From positions 62,001-126,000 of the forward strand of contig CAJVZD010000004.1 in assembly GCA_913019905.1 (NCBI GenBank): a stretch of DNA of 64,000 nucleotides, written 5' to 3'. The stretch comes from an uncultured Cellvibrionales bacterium (lineage in GTDB: Bacteria; Pseudomonadota; Gammaproteobacteria; Pseudomonadales; Dasaniaceae). The notes beneath the pieces were generated by a model. It was not told where the DNA came from. It saw only the letters and a program-made list of their open reading frames with translations, and searched no databases. Position 1 is the stretch's first letter. Each line of letters starts with the position of its first letter. Of this stretch, positions 8,962-18,094 are shown piece after piece. Position numbers and translations under genes: made by a program.

Positions 8962-9741
8962 TTATTCTTTATAAGAGGGATCGAGTCGATCGAGCTGTCG
9001 TACTAACGGCGCCCAAAAATAACTTTCCGCATTCATGTCAGGTCTTGTGAATTTCGCCTGATCGTTGACCACATCCTGAACGTCCTGGCTGGGAGTGATG
9101 AGTTCTGTCCCACCTACCATTGCTTTAATTTGCATCGTACATGAGCGTTCCAGGAAAAAATGTCGCATAAACGCATCGGCGGCCGTTTTACCCACAGACA
9201 TCAGGCCATGATTACGCAATATCATACAGTGCTTGTCGCCAAGATCCTCGATAAGACGTGACCGTTCGCCATGATTAAGTGCTATGCCTTCATAATCATG
9301 ATAACTAAGATCTGCAATGACTTGCATGGAATGTTGCGTTATGGGTAACAGCCCATGCTTTTGGGCAGAGACAGCGACACCGTCTTCAGAGTGCGTATGA
9401 ATAACACAGTTGTGTTCCGGAGCGGACATATGAATGCCACCATGTATCGTAAAACCGGCCGCGTTCACTTTATAGGGCGAAGGCATCACAATATTGCCGT
9501 CGAGATCAATTTTGATCAGGCTGGAAGCGGTAATTTCTTCAAACATTAAACCAAAGGGATTCATTAAAAAATGATGTTCTGGCCCGGGGACTCGGATAGA
9601 AATATGAGTATAGATATAATCATCCCACCCCTTATGCGCAACGATTCGATAAAGCGCAGCAAGCTCAACCCGCAGCTTCCACTCCTCTTCAGATACTTGA
9701 CTTTTTACCGAGCTATTTTTGATTTCCTGAATGGCAGTCAC
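8962..9741 (-). CDS. Class II aldolase/adducin family protein
   Basis: A 259-residue protein of the class II aldolase/adducin fold. The zinc-binding histidines lie in CVIHTHSEDGVAVS and in ILRNHGLMSVG; HISIRVPG and the catalytic-side Glu region FEEITASSLIKID are also family features. Members with catalytic activity are zinc-dependent aldolases or decarboxylases of sugar phosphates and related acids, but this subgroup, often labelled 'class II aldolase/adducin family', has no settled substrate. The gene is alone, convergent with the TetR gene on its left, and its function cannot be refined from the neighbourhood. Confidence 0.85.
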   Translation of the reverse strand: MTAIQEIKNSSVKSQVSEEEWKLRVELAALYRIVAHKGWDDYIYTHISIRVPGPEHHFLMNPFGLMFEEITASSLIKIDLDGNIVMPSPYKVNAAGFTIHGGIHMSAPEHNCVIHTHSEDGVAVSAQKHGLLPITQHSMQVIADLSYHDYEGIALNHGERSRLIEDLGDKHCMILRNHGLMSVGKTAADAFMRHFFLERSCTMQIKAMVGGTELITPSQDVQDVVNDQAKFTRPDMNAESYFWAPLVRQLDRLDPSYKE

Positions 9742-10103
9742 GAGGCCTCTCCTTGTAAAGTTTGAATTTATTTACCGATCGAAATACATAATACTGAAAC
9801 ATCGTCCACCGAAGAAGCCGATGCACAGATTCGTTTCCCAGAGTTCTAAGCTGTCAAAAATCCAGCAACGCTACCAGCTCGAGTCATGTTGCACCACACG
9901 CAGGAAACTGTTTCCAGCCCTTCATTATTTTCGAGCCCACTATTATTTTCGAGCCCATTACTAACAAACAAAATAGTTATAGGACGTGGCTAAAGCCACC
10001 AACCTTGGCGGACAAGTCTACGAGTTCACAATAACGAGTACAAATGATACTCTACTATTGAACACATTTTCACCTCTCCAACAAAATATTGACCGAATGA
10101 ATA
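9742..10103. other. Intergenic region with an 18-bp direct repeat
   Basis: No gene is visible. It contains the upstream region of the class II aldolase gene (minus strand) and of the cytochrome gene (plus strand), plus a short direct repeat at 9924-9957. Confidence 0.4.
9924..9957. repeat. Two-copy direct repeat, 18-bp period
   Basis: ATTATTTTCGAGCCCA occurs exactly at 9924-9939 and again at 9942-9957. Probably a replication-slippage duplication. Confidence 0.7.
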
Positions 10104-10694
10104 ATGATTAAACTAAGAAAAATAAGTTTTGCCAAAACGTATATAGCCCAGAAATACCTTATTTGTGCCGCGCTGTGTTTTAGCCTCAGCACTGCTGGCC
10201 AGGCAATAGGTGAGTCAGCGACAAACCCTGGTGATGACTTAACCCCGCGGTTTGAGAAAGACTCCCTATACATCGAAGAGTGCGGTACTTGTCATCTTGC
10301 TTATCCGCCAATGCTGCTGCCCGCAAAAATCTGGAAAAATTTGGTCGATGGGCTCGATAACCACTTCGGCGACGACGCAACTATCGAACGGTCAACGCTG
10401 GATCATATTGACAAGTATTTACAAACACATGCGCTGGAGACAGAAACCCAGTCAAAAGTTGGACACTGGCTAAAAACCATAGCAGAACAACCTCCAAATA
10501 GGATTACGGAACTGACCGGTTTCGTAGAGGATCATGCAGACGCCTACCGCCGAATGGGAGAAAGCAGCAGAAAAACGGGGTTTTTTAGTCCCTGCGCCGA
10601 TTGTCACAAAGAAGCGGGAGACGGTATTTTTGATAAGGAAAGATTATTCCGCGGCGTTCGTCACATCTTCAACCGCTATTCAGGGGGTAAATAG
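10104..10694 (+). CDS. Periplasmic dihaem cytochrome c (DHC-like)
   Basis: A 196-residue exported protein. Residues 1-36 form a signal peptide with a positively charged start and the hydrophobic segment LICAALCFSLSTAGQA. Two haem c sites are present, CGTCH near residue 59 and CADCH near residue 167, and the AYPPMLLPAKIW segment after the first haem is typical of the dihaem cytochrome c (DHC) family. These act as small periplasmic electron carriers, sometimes with a membrane cytochrome b partner, but no such partner is adjacent. The gene stands alone between an unrelated aldolase and the terminal-repeat element. Electron donor and acceptor are unknown. Confidence 0.8.
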   Translation: MIKLRKISFAKTYIAQKYLICAALCFSLSTAGQAIGESATNPGDDLTPRFEKDSLYIEECGTCHLAYPPMLLPAKIWKNLVDGLDNHFGDDATIERSTLDHIDKYLQTHALETETQSKVGHWLKTIAEQPPNRITELTGFVEDHADAYRRMGESSRKTGFFSPCADCHKEAGDGIFDKERLFRGVRHIFNRYSGGK

Positions 10695-10734
10695 CCGATA
10701 CGGAAAAAGGCCAGTCGAAATCGATTTTAAATAC

Positions 10735-10960
10735 CTAGCCCGCATTTCTCACAAGGATTTGGAGTTTTGAGTGAGAGATTGTGCTTTGTACTGGATTTTC
10801 CGACTAAACCCATAGCCGTAGCCGTAGCCGTAGCTATAGGAGCAGGAGAAAAATTCAGTACAGAGTGCAAGATCCGCTCAAAAGCCAAATAGGCGAAATA
10901 CACTGAAATAGCAGCACTAAACTGATTTTAGTAGGCCACCTTGTGAGAAATACGGGCTAG
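10735..10960. mobile_element. Candidate MITE-like element, 226 bp with 22-bp terminal inverted repeats
   Basis: The left end CTAGCCCGCATTTCTCACAAGG-type arm (10735-10756) and the right end (10939-10960) are inverse complements over 22 bases with one mismatch. The interior has no gene, contains a further imperfect inverted pair (TTTGTACTGGATTTT against the complement of AAATTCAGTACAGAG) and a TAGCCG microsatellite. It lies between convergent cytochrome and zwf genes. Size and structure fit a non-autonomous transposon or insertion-sequence remnant. No clear target-site duplication was recognised, and no transposase is in the window, so a large transcriptional hairpin is the alternative. Confidence 0.5.
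10813..10836. repeat. TAGCCG hexanucleotide microsatellite
   Basis: Three perfect TAGCCG units followed by a degenerate TAGCTA, inside the inverted-repeat element. Confidence 0.75.
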
Positions 10961-11038
10961 CTTATATTCACTGTATTTATCGACAGTCTCATTTCTCGAC
11001 CAATGCTTTTACGCCTAAAATCGCTAAGCACAGCAGCG

Positions 11039-12526
11039 TCATATCGAGCCCTTTTGTTCTGAATTAATACTATGTCGCCAGCGAATTCCTTCGTGATGGA
11101 AAAGACGCCTTGAATTTGGAGACCCCCAAGTTCCCGCCGCATAGGTGTCGATATTTTTGTCCTCAGTAGCCCATACTCTCAGAACAGGATCAACAATGCG
11201 CCAAGCCCAATCTACTTCGTCCCACCGCAGAAACAGCGACTGGTCCCCCTTTATAACATCCAGTAATAAATCCTCATAGGCGTCTGTCATTTTTTCAGTT
11301 TCAGAACGTAAGCCGGCATCTAAACTGGTGAGCCGGGTACGCATTTCCAACCCGGGTTCTTTCACTGTCATCTCCAGGCGCAAGCAATCATCGGGCTGGA
11401 TTCCCAGTACTAACCAATTATGACTGTCGGCATCTACTCCTGCATCTTTAAAGAATTGCTGTGGCGGTTTCTTGAAACAAATTGAAATCATCGATTGTGT
11501 TTCTTGTAACCGTTTACCGGTGCGCAGATAAAAAGGTACTCCGCGCCAACGCCAATTATCGACGAATAGTTTTAAAGCTGCATAGGTTTCAGTCACCGAG
11601 TCTTCGGGAATACCCTCTTCTTTGATATAAGGACGCGCCATTTCGCCCGAGACCGAGCCAGCACTATATTGAGCGCGGTATGCATGGGCGTGGACGTGCC
11701 TCTGCGTGATCGGCCGAATGGATTTCAGTACTTTGACTTTTTCGTCGCGCATATCTTCTGCAGCCATTGAAACCGGCGCCTCCATCGCGATTAATGCCAA
11801 TAGCTGCATGAGATGACTTTGTATCATATCTCGCAAAGCGCCGGATTGATCATAATAGCTGCCACGCTGCCCTATCCCCATCGTTTCGCTATGAGTAATT
11901 TGTACATGGTCAATATAGTTTCGGTTCCAAAGTGGCTCCATTAACAGATTTGCGAAGCGGAAAACGAGAACATTTTGAACCATACCCTTTGCTAAATAAT
12001 GGTCAATTCGAAAAACCTGTTTCTCGTGCAGTTTACTGTCAATTTGTTTTTGTAATGCTTGTGCGCTTTCCAAGTCATAACCAAAAGGTTTTTCAATGAC
12101 GACTCTGCGCCACCCTTCAGTTTCATCAAATAGCTGATGCTCATTTAGTTTTTCGATGACCTCGCCAAAATCCTTCGGCTTTATCGCCATGTAAAAAGCC
12201 ATGTTTTTTATCGCCTGACTTTCGAGCTGTTCCGCCAGCCTTGCATACATCGCTTGGTCGTCAAGATCTCCTTTGAAATAATCGATACGAGCGCAGAACT
12301 CAGCTAAAACTTTTTCGTCCACATTTTCTCTGGCCTTATCTTTTATCCACTGACGGACCTGTTCCAAAAACAGGTCATTTGACCAGTCCCGTCGACCGCA
12401 AGCGGTGATTCGTATGCCATCGGGTAACATACCGGCCTGATCGAGATGATAAAGCGCAGGCATTAACTTTATTTTCGACAAATCACCGGTTGCGCCAAAA
12501 ATGATAACAGTACAGTCTTCGGTCAT
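11039..12526 (-). CDS. zwf: Glucose-6-phosphate 1-dehydrogenase
   Basis: A 495-residue cytoplasmic enzyme oxidising glucose 6-phosphate to 6-phosphogluconolactone with NADP+/NAD+, the entry to the oxidative pentose phosphate and Entner-Doudoroff routes. The N-terminal dinucleotide-binding motif [15 protein letters not shown], the [11 protein letters not shown] segment and the active-site signature [13 protein letters not shown] are all present, and the length matches bacterial Zwf (about 490). ATG 12526 is chosen because GGGAG lies five bases upstream; an in-frame codon at 12538 would place that site inside the gene. No pgl, edd or eda gene is adjacent, which is unusual for gammaproteobacterial zwf, where these often cluster. 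Confidence 0.96.
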   Translation of the reverse strand: MTEDCTVIIFGATGDLSKIKLMPALYHLDQAGMLPDGIRITACGRRDWSNDLFLEQVRQWIKDKARENVDEKVLAEFCARIDYFKGDLDDQAMYARLAEQLESQAIKNMAFYMAIKPKDFGEVIEKLNEHQLFDETEGWRRVVIEKPFGYDLESAQALQKQIDSKLHEKQVFRIDHYLAKGMVQNVLVFRFANLLMEPLWNRNYIDHVQITHSETMGIGQRGSYYDQSGALRDMIQSHLMQLLALIAMEAPVSMAAEDMRDEKVKVLKSIRPITQRHVHAHAYRAQYSAGSVSGEMARPYIKEEGIPEDSVTETYAALKLFVDNWRWRGVPFYLRTGKRLQETQSMISICFKKPPQQFFKDAGVDADSHNWLVLGIQPDDCLRLEMTVKEPGLEMRTRLTSLDAGLRSETEKMTDAYEDLLLDVIKGDQSLFLRWDEVDWAWRIVDPVLRVWATEDKNIDTYAAGTWGSPNSRRLFHHEGIRWRHSINSEQKGSI

Positions 12527-12702
12527 GTTTACTCCCATGATAAAAATTGCCGAAACTTCAGTAAAAAACGAGTTACACTATTATAGTTGATCTGCAATTC
12601 TTCGCAGAAGCATAAACACAAACACAAACAGTGAATTTATTAGATCGCCGACATTGTTAGAAAAACTGTATCCTCGGTGAAAATAAAAAGGGAGAAAATA
12701 AT

Positions 12703-13101
12703 ATGGGAGAACTGTTTCCTACCGAGCAACAGAAAAATCAGTTATTAAATGGTTCGGAAGACGATCCGGTAGTGATGTTAAATTTGATGAAGTTTAAAGT
12801 GTCGTCAGATGACGGTAATGGAACAGGTTGGGACGCTTACGTGCGCTACTCTAAGGAAACTTCGCCCCTCATTAAAGCCGTCGGTGGACACATAATCTGG
12901 ACCGGGACCATCGACCAATATTCCTTAGGCGCGTTGCATGGTGATTGGGATATGGCAGCACTGGTCGAATACCCGAATCGACAAGCCTTTGTCTCAATGA
13001 TGGACAGTCCCGAATACCAAGTAGCAAGTCTCCACCGAATAAATGGCCTGGAAGATCATGTCATCATGGCGACTGACGAAATGTATCGACGTAAATCCTG
13101 A
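12703..13101 (+). CDS. DUF1330 domain protein
   Basis: A 132-residue cytoplasmic protein of the DUF1330 family, a dimeric alpha/beta-barrel (ferredoxin-like) fold. The family signatures VVMLNLMKFK near the N-terminus, WDAYVRYSKE, and ALVEYPNRQAFVSMMDSPEYQ are visible. Biochemical function is unknown. GGGAG at about 12691 precedes ATG 12703 at normal spacing. The gene is divergent from zwf, 176 bases away, and seems to form its own unit. Confidence 0.85.
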   Translation: MGELFPTEQQKNQLLNGSEDDPVVMLNLMKFKVSSDDGNGTGWDAYVRYSKETSPLIKAVGGHIIWTGTIDQYSLGALHGDWDMAALVEYPNRQAFVSMMDSPEYQVASLHRINGLEDHVIMATDEMYRRKS

Positions 13102-13435
13102 CTCTTTAAGGTCAGGCTGTCACTCTCAAATTGACTAATTACCTGACTTATCACCGACTTTCCCTTCAACGCCGCAGCACCGCGATTCGCGGGATGATTC
13201 TTCGGTGGCCGATGTAAGCCTGGCAAAAAAATCTGACATAGGATCAAAGCCGCCTTACGAACTACAGAACTACCCACTAAAATCTAACGCTAGAAATGAG
13301 CCTGTATTGGGCGAACCTCCTCATTTCGGAAGAAAATAGTCCATGTGCTGCTTTTCTCAATACGTGTTCAGCACTTATATCTTGCAAACCACAATACGCA
13401 CTAGAAACCCGACTGGCAGAAGAAGGGTTACTCTG
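13102..13435. other. Convergent intergenic region
   Basis: It separates the convergent DUF1330 and IMP dehydrogenase-like genes. No open frame with coding character, no strong hairpin with a T-run, and no repeat was found. Confidence 0.4.
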
Positions 13436-14920
13436 CTATTCAAATTCATTATCTTTTATCATGTTGTGAACTGAACTATCGCCGATAGCAACAGGGCTTT
13501 GATGTTCCAGCCGAGCACTTTTGTGTAGTTGACGAATTGAACAACAACCTGCGGAACTTAGGGAAGCTTTCAACTTCGAACAGGAATTGGGAACGAGATC
13601 AAATATCGAACCCTTGTGCGCCACCCAACCCGAAACACCTTCAGCAAAATAGTCAGCGGGTGTATTTTCATCATTACCTAGAAAATATCGACCTAGATTA
13701 CGGGCCTGTAAACTTCCTTCCATCCAATACTTTTTAAATGCTCTTCCGTCACGATAATAGATATCGCCTGGACTCTCAGTGCATTGCGCAAAATAGTTAC
13801 CCATCATCACCGTGTCGGCGCCAAGCGCTAGCGCAACACAGATATCAGCTGGCGAAGATAAACCGCCATCGGCAATAATTGGAATATAGCTACCGCCTGC
13901 GGCGACTCGGTTGTCACGTGCACTAACGACATCAATTAATGCTGTCGCCTGACCCCGGCCGGTCGCTTTCGCCTCTTGGGTAATGCAGCCCGAACCGATA
14001 CCCATCCCCACTTTAATACCATCGGCACCAGCTTCTGCCAGATATTCAAATGCCTCTGATGTGACAACATTTCCCGCTATCACTGGCGTATCACATAGTG
14101 ATCTAATATAGGCAATGGTTTCTTTTTGATAAATCGAATATCCGTCTGAGGCATCAATAACCAGAAAGTCCGCCGACTCTTCAATCAAACGAGGTATTCT
14201 ACTTCTGTGTTGAGGGTGTGTAGATACTGCGGCTCCGACTACCAACCGCCCATCACTATCTTCATTAGCATCGGGGAAACGCAGGTGATGCTCCAGATCT
14301 TTCCGAAATACCACCGACTTAAGAGTACCTTCCTCGGACACAATAGGCAGGAAACCTCGGCCTGTTTCAATCATAATGGCTTTGGCTTCGGTCAGTGGCG
14401 TGCCGTCGGGGGCAACAACGAGCTGAGTCTTCATACGCTCCGCCACAGGTATGTCTAGATCGACGAGCGCATCAAAATCTTTATCGGTGATCACGCCCAA
14501 CAGTTTACCGTGAAATAGTCCATTATCCGTTACCGGATAGATAGAGTAGCCGGTGGTATCGTTACTTTCCTGTACACGGCGGATCGGCGTATCCGGACAA
14601 AAGGTAATTAACTCCCTTTGAAAGCCAGCTTTATATTGCTTGACCTTTTTGACCATCGAAATTTGTCGCTCTTCGTCAGCTAACACCGGTATAACGCTAA
14701 CGCCGCCTAACCGGGCCAACGCAATCGCCATGCGCGCGTCGGAAACCGCTTGCATCGAAGCACTCACGAAGGGTGTATTTAACCTTAAGTACCCGCTAGG
14801 AGACTGGCATAGACGACTATGTAAACTGACCTTGTTCTTAGCACTGGCCTCTGAGGTCAAGGCAGGCAGTAGACGATATTCTTTCAGACTTGTTGACGAG
14901 CTGTTAACAATCATTCCCAT
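13436..14920 (-). CDS. IMP dehydrogenase, Tritrichomonas foetus-like type
   Basis: A 494-residue IMPDH/GMP reductase barrel with inserted CBS pair (about residues 105-215). The catalytic loop GSGCITQEAKATGRGQ carries the nucleophilic Cys312, and the flap/substrate region reads KKYWMEGSLQARN followed by EGVSGWV. By memory this matches the protozoan T. foetus enzyme (GSICITREQK...GRGQATAVIDV; KEYWGEGSSRARN; EGVDSYV) much better than canonical bacterial GuaB, which has GSICTT and KYFQ-like segments. The reaction would be IMP + NAD+ to XMP + NADH. ATG 14920 is chosen, with AGGAG 11 bases upstream. It faces a LysR gene across a 155-base AT-rich gap. A housekeeping guaB presumably exists elsewhere. 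Alternative: a related IMPDH-like dehydrogenase with another nucleotide substrate. Confidence 0.85.
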   Translation of the reverse strand: MGMIVNSSSTSLKEYRLLPALTSEASAKNKVSLHSRLCQSPSGYLRLNTPFVSASMQAVSDARMAIALARLGGVSVIPVLADEERQISMVKKVKQYKAGFQRELITFCPDTPIRRVQESNDTTGYSIYPVTDNGLFHGKLLGVITDKDFDALVDLDIPVAERMKTQLVVAPDGTPLTEAKAIMIETGRGFLPIVSEEGTLKSVVFRKDLEHHLRFPDANEDSDGRLVVGAAVSTHPQHRSRIPRLIEESADFLVIDASDGYSIYQKETIAYIRSLCDTPVIAGNVVTSEAFEYLAEAGADGIKVGMGIGSGCITQEAKATGRGQATALIDVVSARDNRVAAGGSYIPIIADGGLSSPADICVALALGADTVMMGNYFAQCTESPGDIYYRDGRAFKKYWMEGSLQARNLGRYFLGNDENTPADYFAEGVSGWVAHKGSIFDLVPNSCSKLKASLSSAGCCSIRQLHKSARLEHQSPVAIGDSSVHNMIKDNEFE

Positions 14921-15000
14921 GGTAATCAATTCTCCTCGTGTCAATATTTACTAATGCTTGTAAACGGATCAGTACTCTAAGGCGCCTGCATATATTTAAC

Positions 15001-15038
15001 AAATTGATAATTTATGTATGATATAGTAATAATTATTA
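15001..15038. promoter_or_regulatory. AT-rich divergent control region with short palindromes
   Basis: AAATT-GAT-AATTT at 15001-15013 and the perfect palindrome TAATAATTATTA at 15027-15038 lie between the divergent IMPDH-like and LysR genes. A T-N11-A style LysR box could be formed by the first, but this is inference from position only. Confidence 0.35.
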
Positions 15039-15075
15039 TATATTGACTTACTTGATATACGGGAGCGCATTAGCC

Positions 15076-15996
15076 GTGACAGATCAATTTGGCACCAGAC
15101 GAAATCATCCAGACATTAGCCTTGAGCAAATTCGCGCCTTTAAAGCAGTCGCTACTACGAATAGTTTCTCAAAAGCTGCAGAGCTCACTTTTCGAACACA
15201 ATCTGCTGTTAGTTCACAAATTAGGAAATTGGAAGAATCATTAGGTGAGGTTTTGTTTGCGAGAAGTACGCGATCGATGTGTCTTACCAGCGCCGGGGAT
15301 ATTTTTTTGGGTTACGCCGAGAAAATACTCAATTTGCTGGAACAAAGCGCGCAAGAAATAGCCGACTTAAAACATGAAATCGTTGGAACCTTAGTGATTT
15401 CAACCTCGGACACCTCGGCCAGTTATCGTTTACCGCCGCTGGTAAAGCAATTTCAGGAACAGTATCCAAAAATTGAGCTAGTCATTCGCAACGATACAGC
15501 GAACCAGACCCTTAAAGCCATAGAGGCAGCTGAAGCCGATTTAGGCATAGCAACAATAAAAGCGTCATCGGCAAACCTAACCGTTTACCCATTATTTCAA
15601 AAATCAGATTGTTTGATTTGTCATCCATCGCATCCATTGGCTAAACGAAAATCAGTGTTGCTGAAGGATCTGGAACACTATCCAATGCTGTTGTTAGACA
15701 GAAGTTCTTCAACCCGCAGAGAAATTGATTTAGCCTGCGAACAAGCCAAGGTCATACTCGACGTTCGTATGGCGTTAAGCTCCATAGAAGTAGCCAAAAA
15801 TTTAGTCCTGGTAAACAGCGGCATTTCTATCGTCCCGGAGGTCTCAATTCAAGAGGAATTGCGTCAGGGAAAATTGGTGAAATTACCCATCAGCGACTTT
15901 CAAAACTCAGTCAAAGAAATTGGCCTCATTCAGCATAAAACACGATACCATAGTCGGGCTAGTGAGGCCTTTATACAACTGTGCCATGATCGGTAA
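15076..15996 (+). CDS. LysR family transcriptional regulator, divergent to IMPDH
   Basis: A 306-residue LysR activator/repressor. The helix-turn-helix is at about residues 10-65 (ISLEQIRAFKAVATTNSFSK; TFRTQSAVSSQIRKLEE), followed by a type 2 periplasmic-binding-like effector domain. GTG 15076, ten bases after GGGAG, gives a standard N-terminus; the frame is open back to a TTG at 15043. Divergent orientation to the IMPDH-like gene strongly suggests that this is its regulator, as is usual for LysR proteins and their neighbour. The effector may be a purine nucleotide or base, which is inference only. Confidence 0.9.
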   Translation: MTDQFGTRRNHPDISLEQIRAFKAVATTNSFSKAAELTFRTQSAVSSQIRKLEESLGEVLFARSTRSMCLTSAGDIFLGYAEKILNLLEQSAQEIADLKHEIVGTLVISTSDTSASYRLPPLVKQFQEQYPKIELVIRNDTANQTLKAIEAAEADLGIATIKASSANLTVYPLFQKSDCLICHPSHPLAKRKSVLLKDLEHYPMLLLDRSSSTRREIDLACEQAKVILDVRMALSSIEVAKNLVLVNSGISIVPEVSIQEELRQGKLVKLPISDFQNSVKEIGLIQHKTRYHSRASEAFIQLCHDR

Positions 15997-16331
15997 ATGA
16001 AGCCTTGAATTAACTGTTATAAATAAACATTCTCTAAATCGATTAACAGGCCGATGGAAAGTTTACTCGCCCGCTGACAAAGGTATTTGTATATACGGCA
16101 CCAACTCGACAAATGTCTTCAGTTCAATAAACGGGGAACTCGCCGGACACAGGCCCATAACCATTTTCGCATGGAGGTTTTCGATCTCGAAATTTGATAC
16201 CTTACATTAAAAAATTGTTAGTGATCAAAAATAACTGGATTTCCTTGATTTGTATGTTTAGGCTTTTAAGCCAGCAACGATTTATCTTTCGCGTGTAAAC
16301 AATTTTCTTTCACCCACTATAAGAGATCAAT
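15997..16331. other. Intergenic region with a short minus-strand open frame
   Basis: It holds the upstream region of the serine hydrolase gene. A minus-strand frame of 33 codons (ATG 16164 to stop at 16063), open for a further 14 codons upstream, encodes MGLCPASSPFIELKTFVE and looks protein-like, but has no ribosome site; it could be a gene remnant. Confidence 0.3.
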
Positions 16332-17621
16332 ATGAAAATAAGAACAGCTCTATTTTTGACATTAGCGATTGCCGCAAGTCCGGCCAGCGTAATGGCGAAA
16401 GCACCGCCATCCGCCAAGGCTGAGAAAGTCGGATTATCGACCGAACGACTGAACCGCATCACCGACATCAGCCAACGGTATGTCGATGAAGGTAAACTCG
16501 CCGGGGTAATCACGATGGTTGCTCGCAAGGGCAAACTTGTTCACTTTGAAGCGGTAGGCCACAAAGGTGCCGATGATCCACGACCATTAAAGAAAGATGA
16601 TTTATTTCGTATCTATTCCATGTCGAAGCCGATCACCGCAGCCGCCATGATGCAGTTGTATGAACAGGGAAAATTTCAGCTAAATGATCCGGTCAGTAAA
16701 TTTGTACCCGAATTTGCCGATTTGAAAGTACTCAATGAAGACGGCGCGATGGTTCCGGCCGAGAAAACAATGACGATGCACCATCTCCTAACCCATACTA
16801 CAGGCTTATCTTACGGATTTAATCCCGCCGGTGATATGATCGATAAATACTATAAAGACGCCAATATATGGGATGCAAAAGATCTCGACGATTTCGCCTC
16901 AATCGTCGCGAAACTTCCGCTAAAGTTTGAGCCCGGCAATAAGTGGCACTATTCTATTGCGGTCGATATAACGGGTTTGATCGTCCAGCGTTTAAGTGGC
17001 ATGCCATTTGATCAATATTTGCAAAAAAATATTTTTGACCCCTTAGATATGAAAGACACTTTTTTTGAAGTGCCAAAAAACAAAGCCGACCGCTTTTTAC
17101 CCAACCACTATTGGGACGCACAAAACAATAAGCTTGCTACCATCAAGGAAGATAGTGATAGCGCCATGAGAAATTACCATCAAGTTTCCTTGCATTCAGG
17201 GGGCGGTGGATTAGTTTCAACAGCCATGGATTATATGAAATTTGCCGAGGCCATGCGCAAAGGTGGCATCTCTAGTGGCAAGCGAATACTCGGAGAGAAA
17301 ACCGTTAAGTTTATGGCGAAAAATCATTTGCCCGGCAGTATTTCGACTTCCGGTGTCGGCGAATCCCCCTTGGCAGCAGCCGAACAGCGAGGTTTTGGCT
17401 TTGGATTGGGGTTTGGTGTAATTACTGACGCGATTAAAAACGGCGTTATGGGCAGTGACGGAGAATTTAACTGGGGCGGAGCCGCCGGCACCGTTTTTTG
17501 GATCGACCCTGTCGAAGAAATCGTCGTCGTTGGCATGATTCAATTGATGGGATCGCCGTGGACTCTTCGTTCCGACTTAAAGATTGCAACCTACCAGGCA
17601 CTCACTGAAAGTTACGAATAA
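16332..17621 (+). CDS. Serine hydrolase, class C beta-lactamase / family VIII esterase type
   Basis: A 429-residue secreted or periplasmic enzyme. Residues 1-22 are a signal peptide (hydrophobic LFLTLAIAASPASVMA). The penicillin-binding fold motifs are present: the S-x-x-K nucleophile box Ser96-Met-Ser-Lys99, a tyrosine box in WHYSIAVD, and HSGGGG towards the C-terminus in place of KTG. That last variant is typical of family VIII esterases and other beta-lactamase-related hydrolases rather than true AmpC enzymes, so an ester or D-amino-acid peptide is the more likely substrate. AGAGAT lies just upstream of ATG 16332. It appears to be a single-gene unit. Confidence 0.88.
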   Translation: MKIRTALFLTLAIAASPASVMAKAPPSAKAEKVGLSTERLNRITDISQRYVDEGKLAGVITMVARKGKLVHFEAVGHKGADDPRPLKKDDLFRIYSMSKPITAAAMMQLYEQGKFQLNDPVSKFVPEFADLKVLNEDGAMVPAEKTMTMHHLLTHTTGLSYGFNPAGDMIDKYYKDANIWDAKDLDDFASIVAKLPLKFEPGNKWHYSIAVDITGLIVQRLSGMPFDQYLQKNIFDPLDMKDTFFEVPKNKADRFLPNHYWDAQNNKLATIKEDSDSAMRNYHQVSLHSGGGGLVSTAMDYMKFAEAMRKGGISSGKRILGEKTVKFMAKNHLPGSISTSGVGESPLAAAEQRGFGFGLGFGVITDAIKNGVMGSDGEFNWGGAAGTVFWIDPVEEIVVVGMIQLMGSPWTLRSDLKIATYQALTESYE

Positions 17622-17667
17622 GCGCCACCAAAAAACGGAAGTAAGGGCGCTCCTCTTTCTTCCGTTT
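17621..17667 (+). terminator. Possible hairpin after the serine hydrolase gene
   Basis: AAACGGAAG (17633-17641) pairs exactly with CTTCCGTTT (17659-17667); AGCGCC (17621-17626) can alternatively pair with GGCGCT (17646-17651). There is no clear T-run, so an intrinsic terminator is uncertain. Confidence 0.35.
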
Positions 17668-18094
17668 GAGCCCCTCCGTGTCAAAAAACAAGCCATTCCA
17701 TCCCTCTTCGATTGATGATTTTTGCAGAACAGGAAAACCACGTCACGATCGGCAAAGTGGATTTCTCAGCGCCTTTCTTAACATGTCCAACCCGTCGAAA
17801 CGAATATCCCTTTCCATGTCACGCTCAATTCATTTTAGAATTGGCATACATTCAAATGCTTCTCTTTTATTCAAAATAACACTATAAAAAATACTTCTAA
17901 TTCCATAACATTTCAATCTCGTGATCAGTTCACGAGTAAATTGATCAGTTCGTTGAAGGCGGCCATGATACGGTAACAGTGAAAAAAAGAAGCAGGAAGC
18001 AAGATGATTTCTCACAGGGCAAAAGCAGGAACTGAAGATCTAGCCCGACCACAATAAGAATTTTGTTCGATACCGCGAACAACGGAGAAATGTG
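17668..18094. other. Intergenic region without recognised gene
   Basis: About 430 bases. The only open frames are short and have neither ribosome sites nor protein-like composition. GATCAGTTCACGAG / TTGATCAGTTCG around 17920-17955 is a weak repeat. It holds the upstream region of the small Cys-rich gene. Confidence 0.35.

Noticed and set aside
10735-10960. Integron attC site interpretation of the inverted-repeat element
   Set aside because: No GTTRRRY/RYYYAAC core sites at the ends and no integrase or cassette array nearby.
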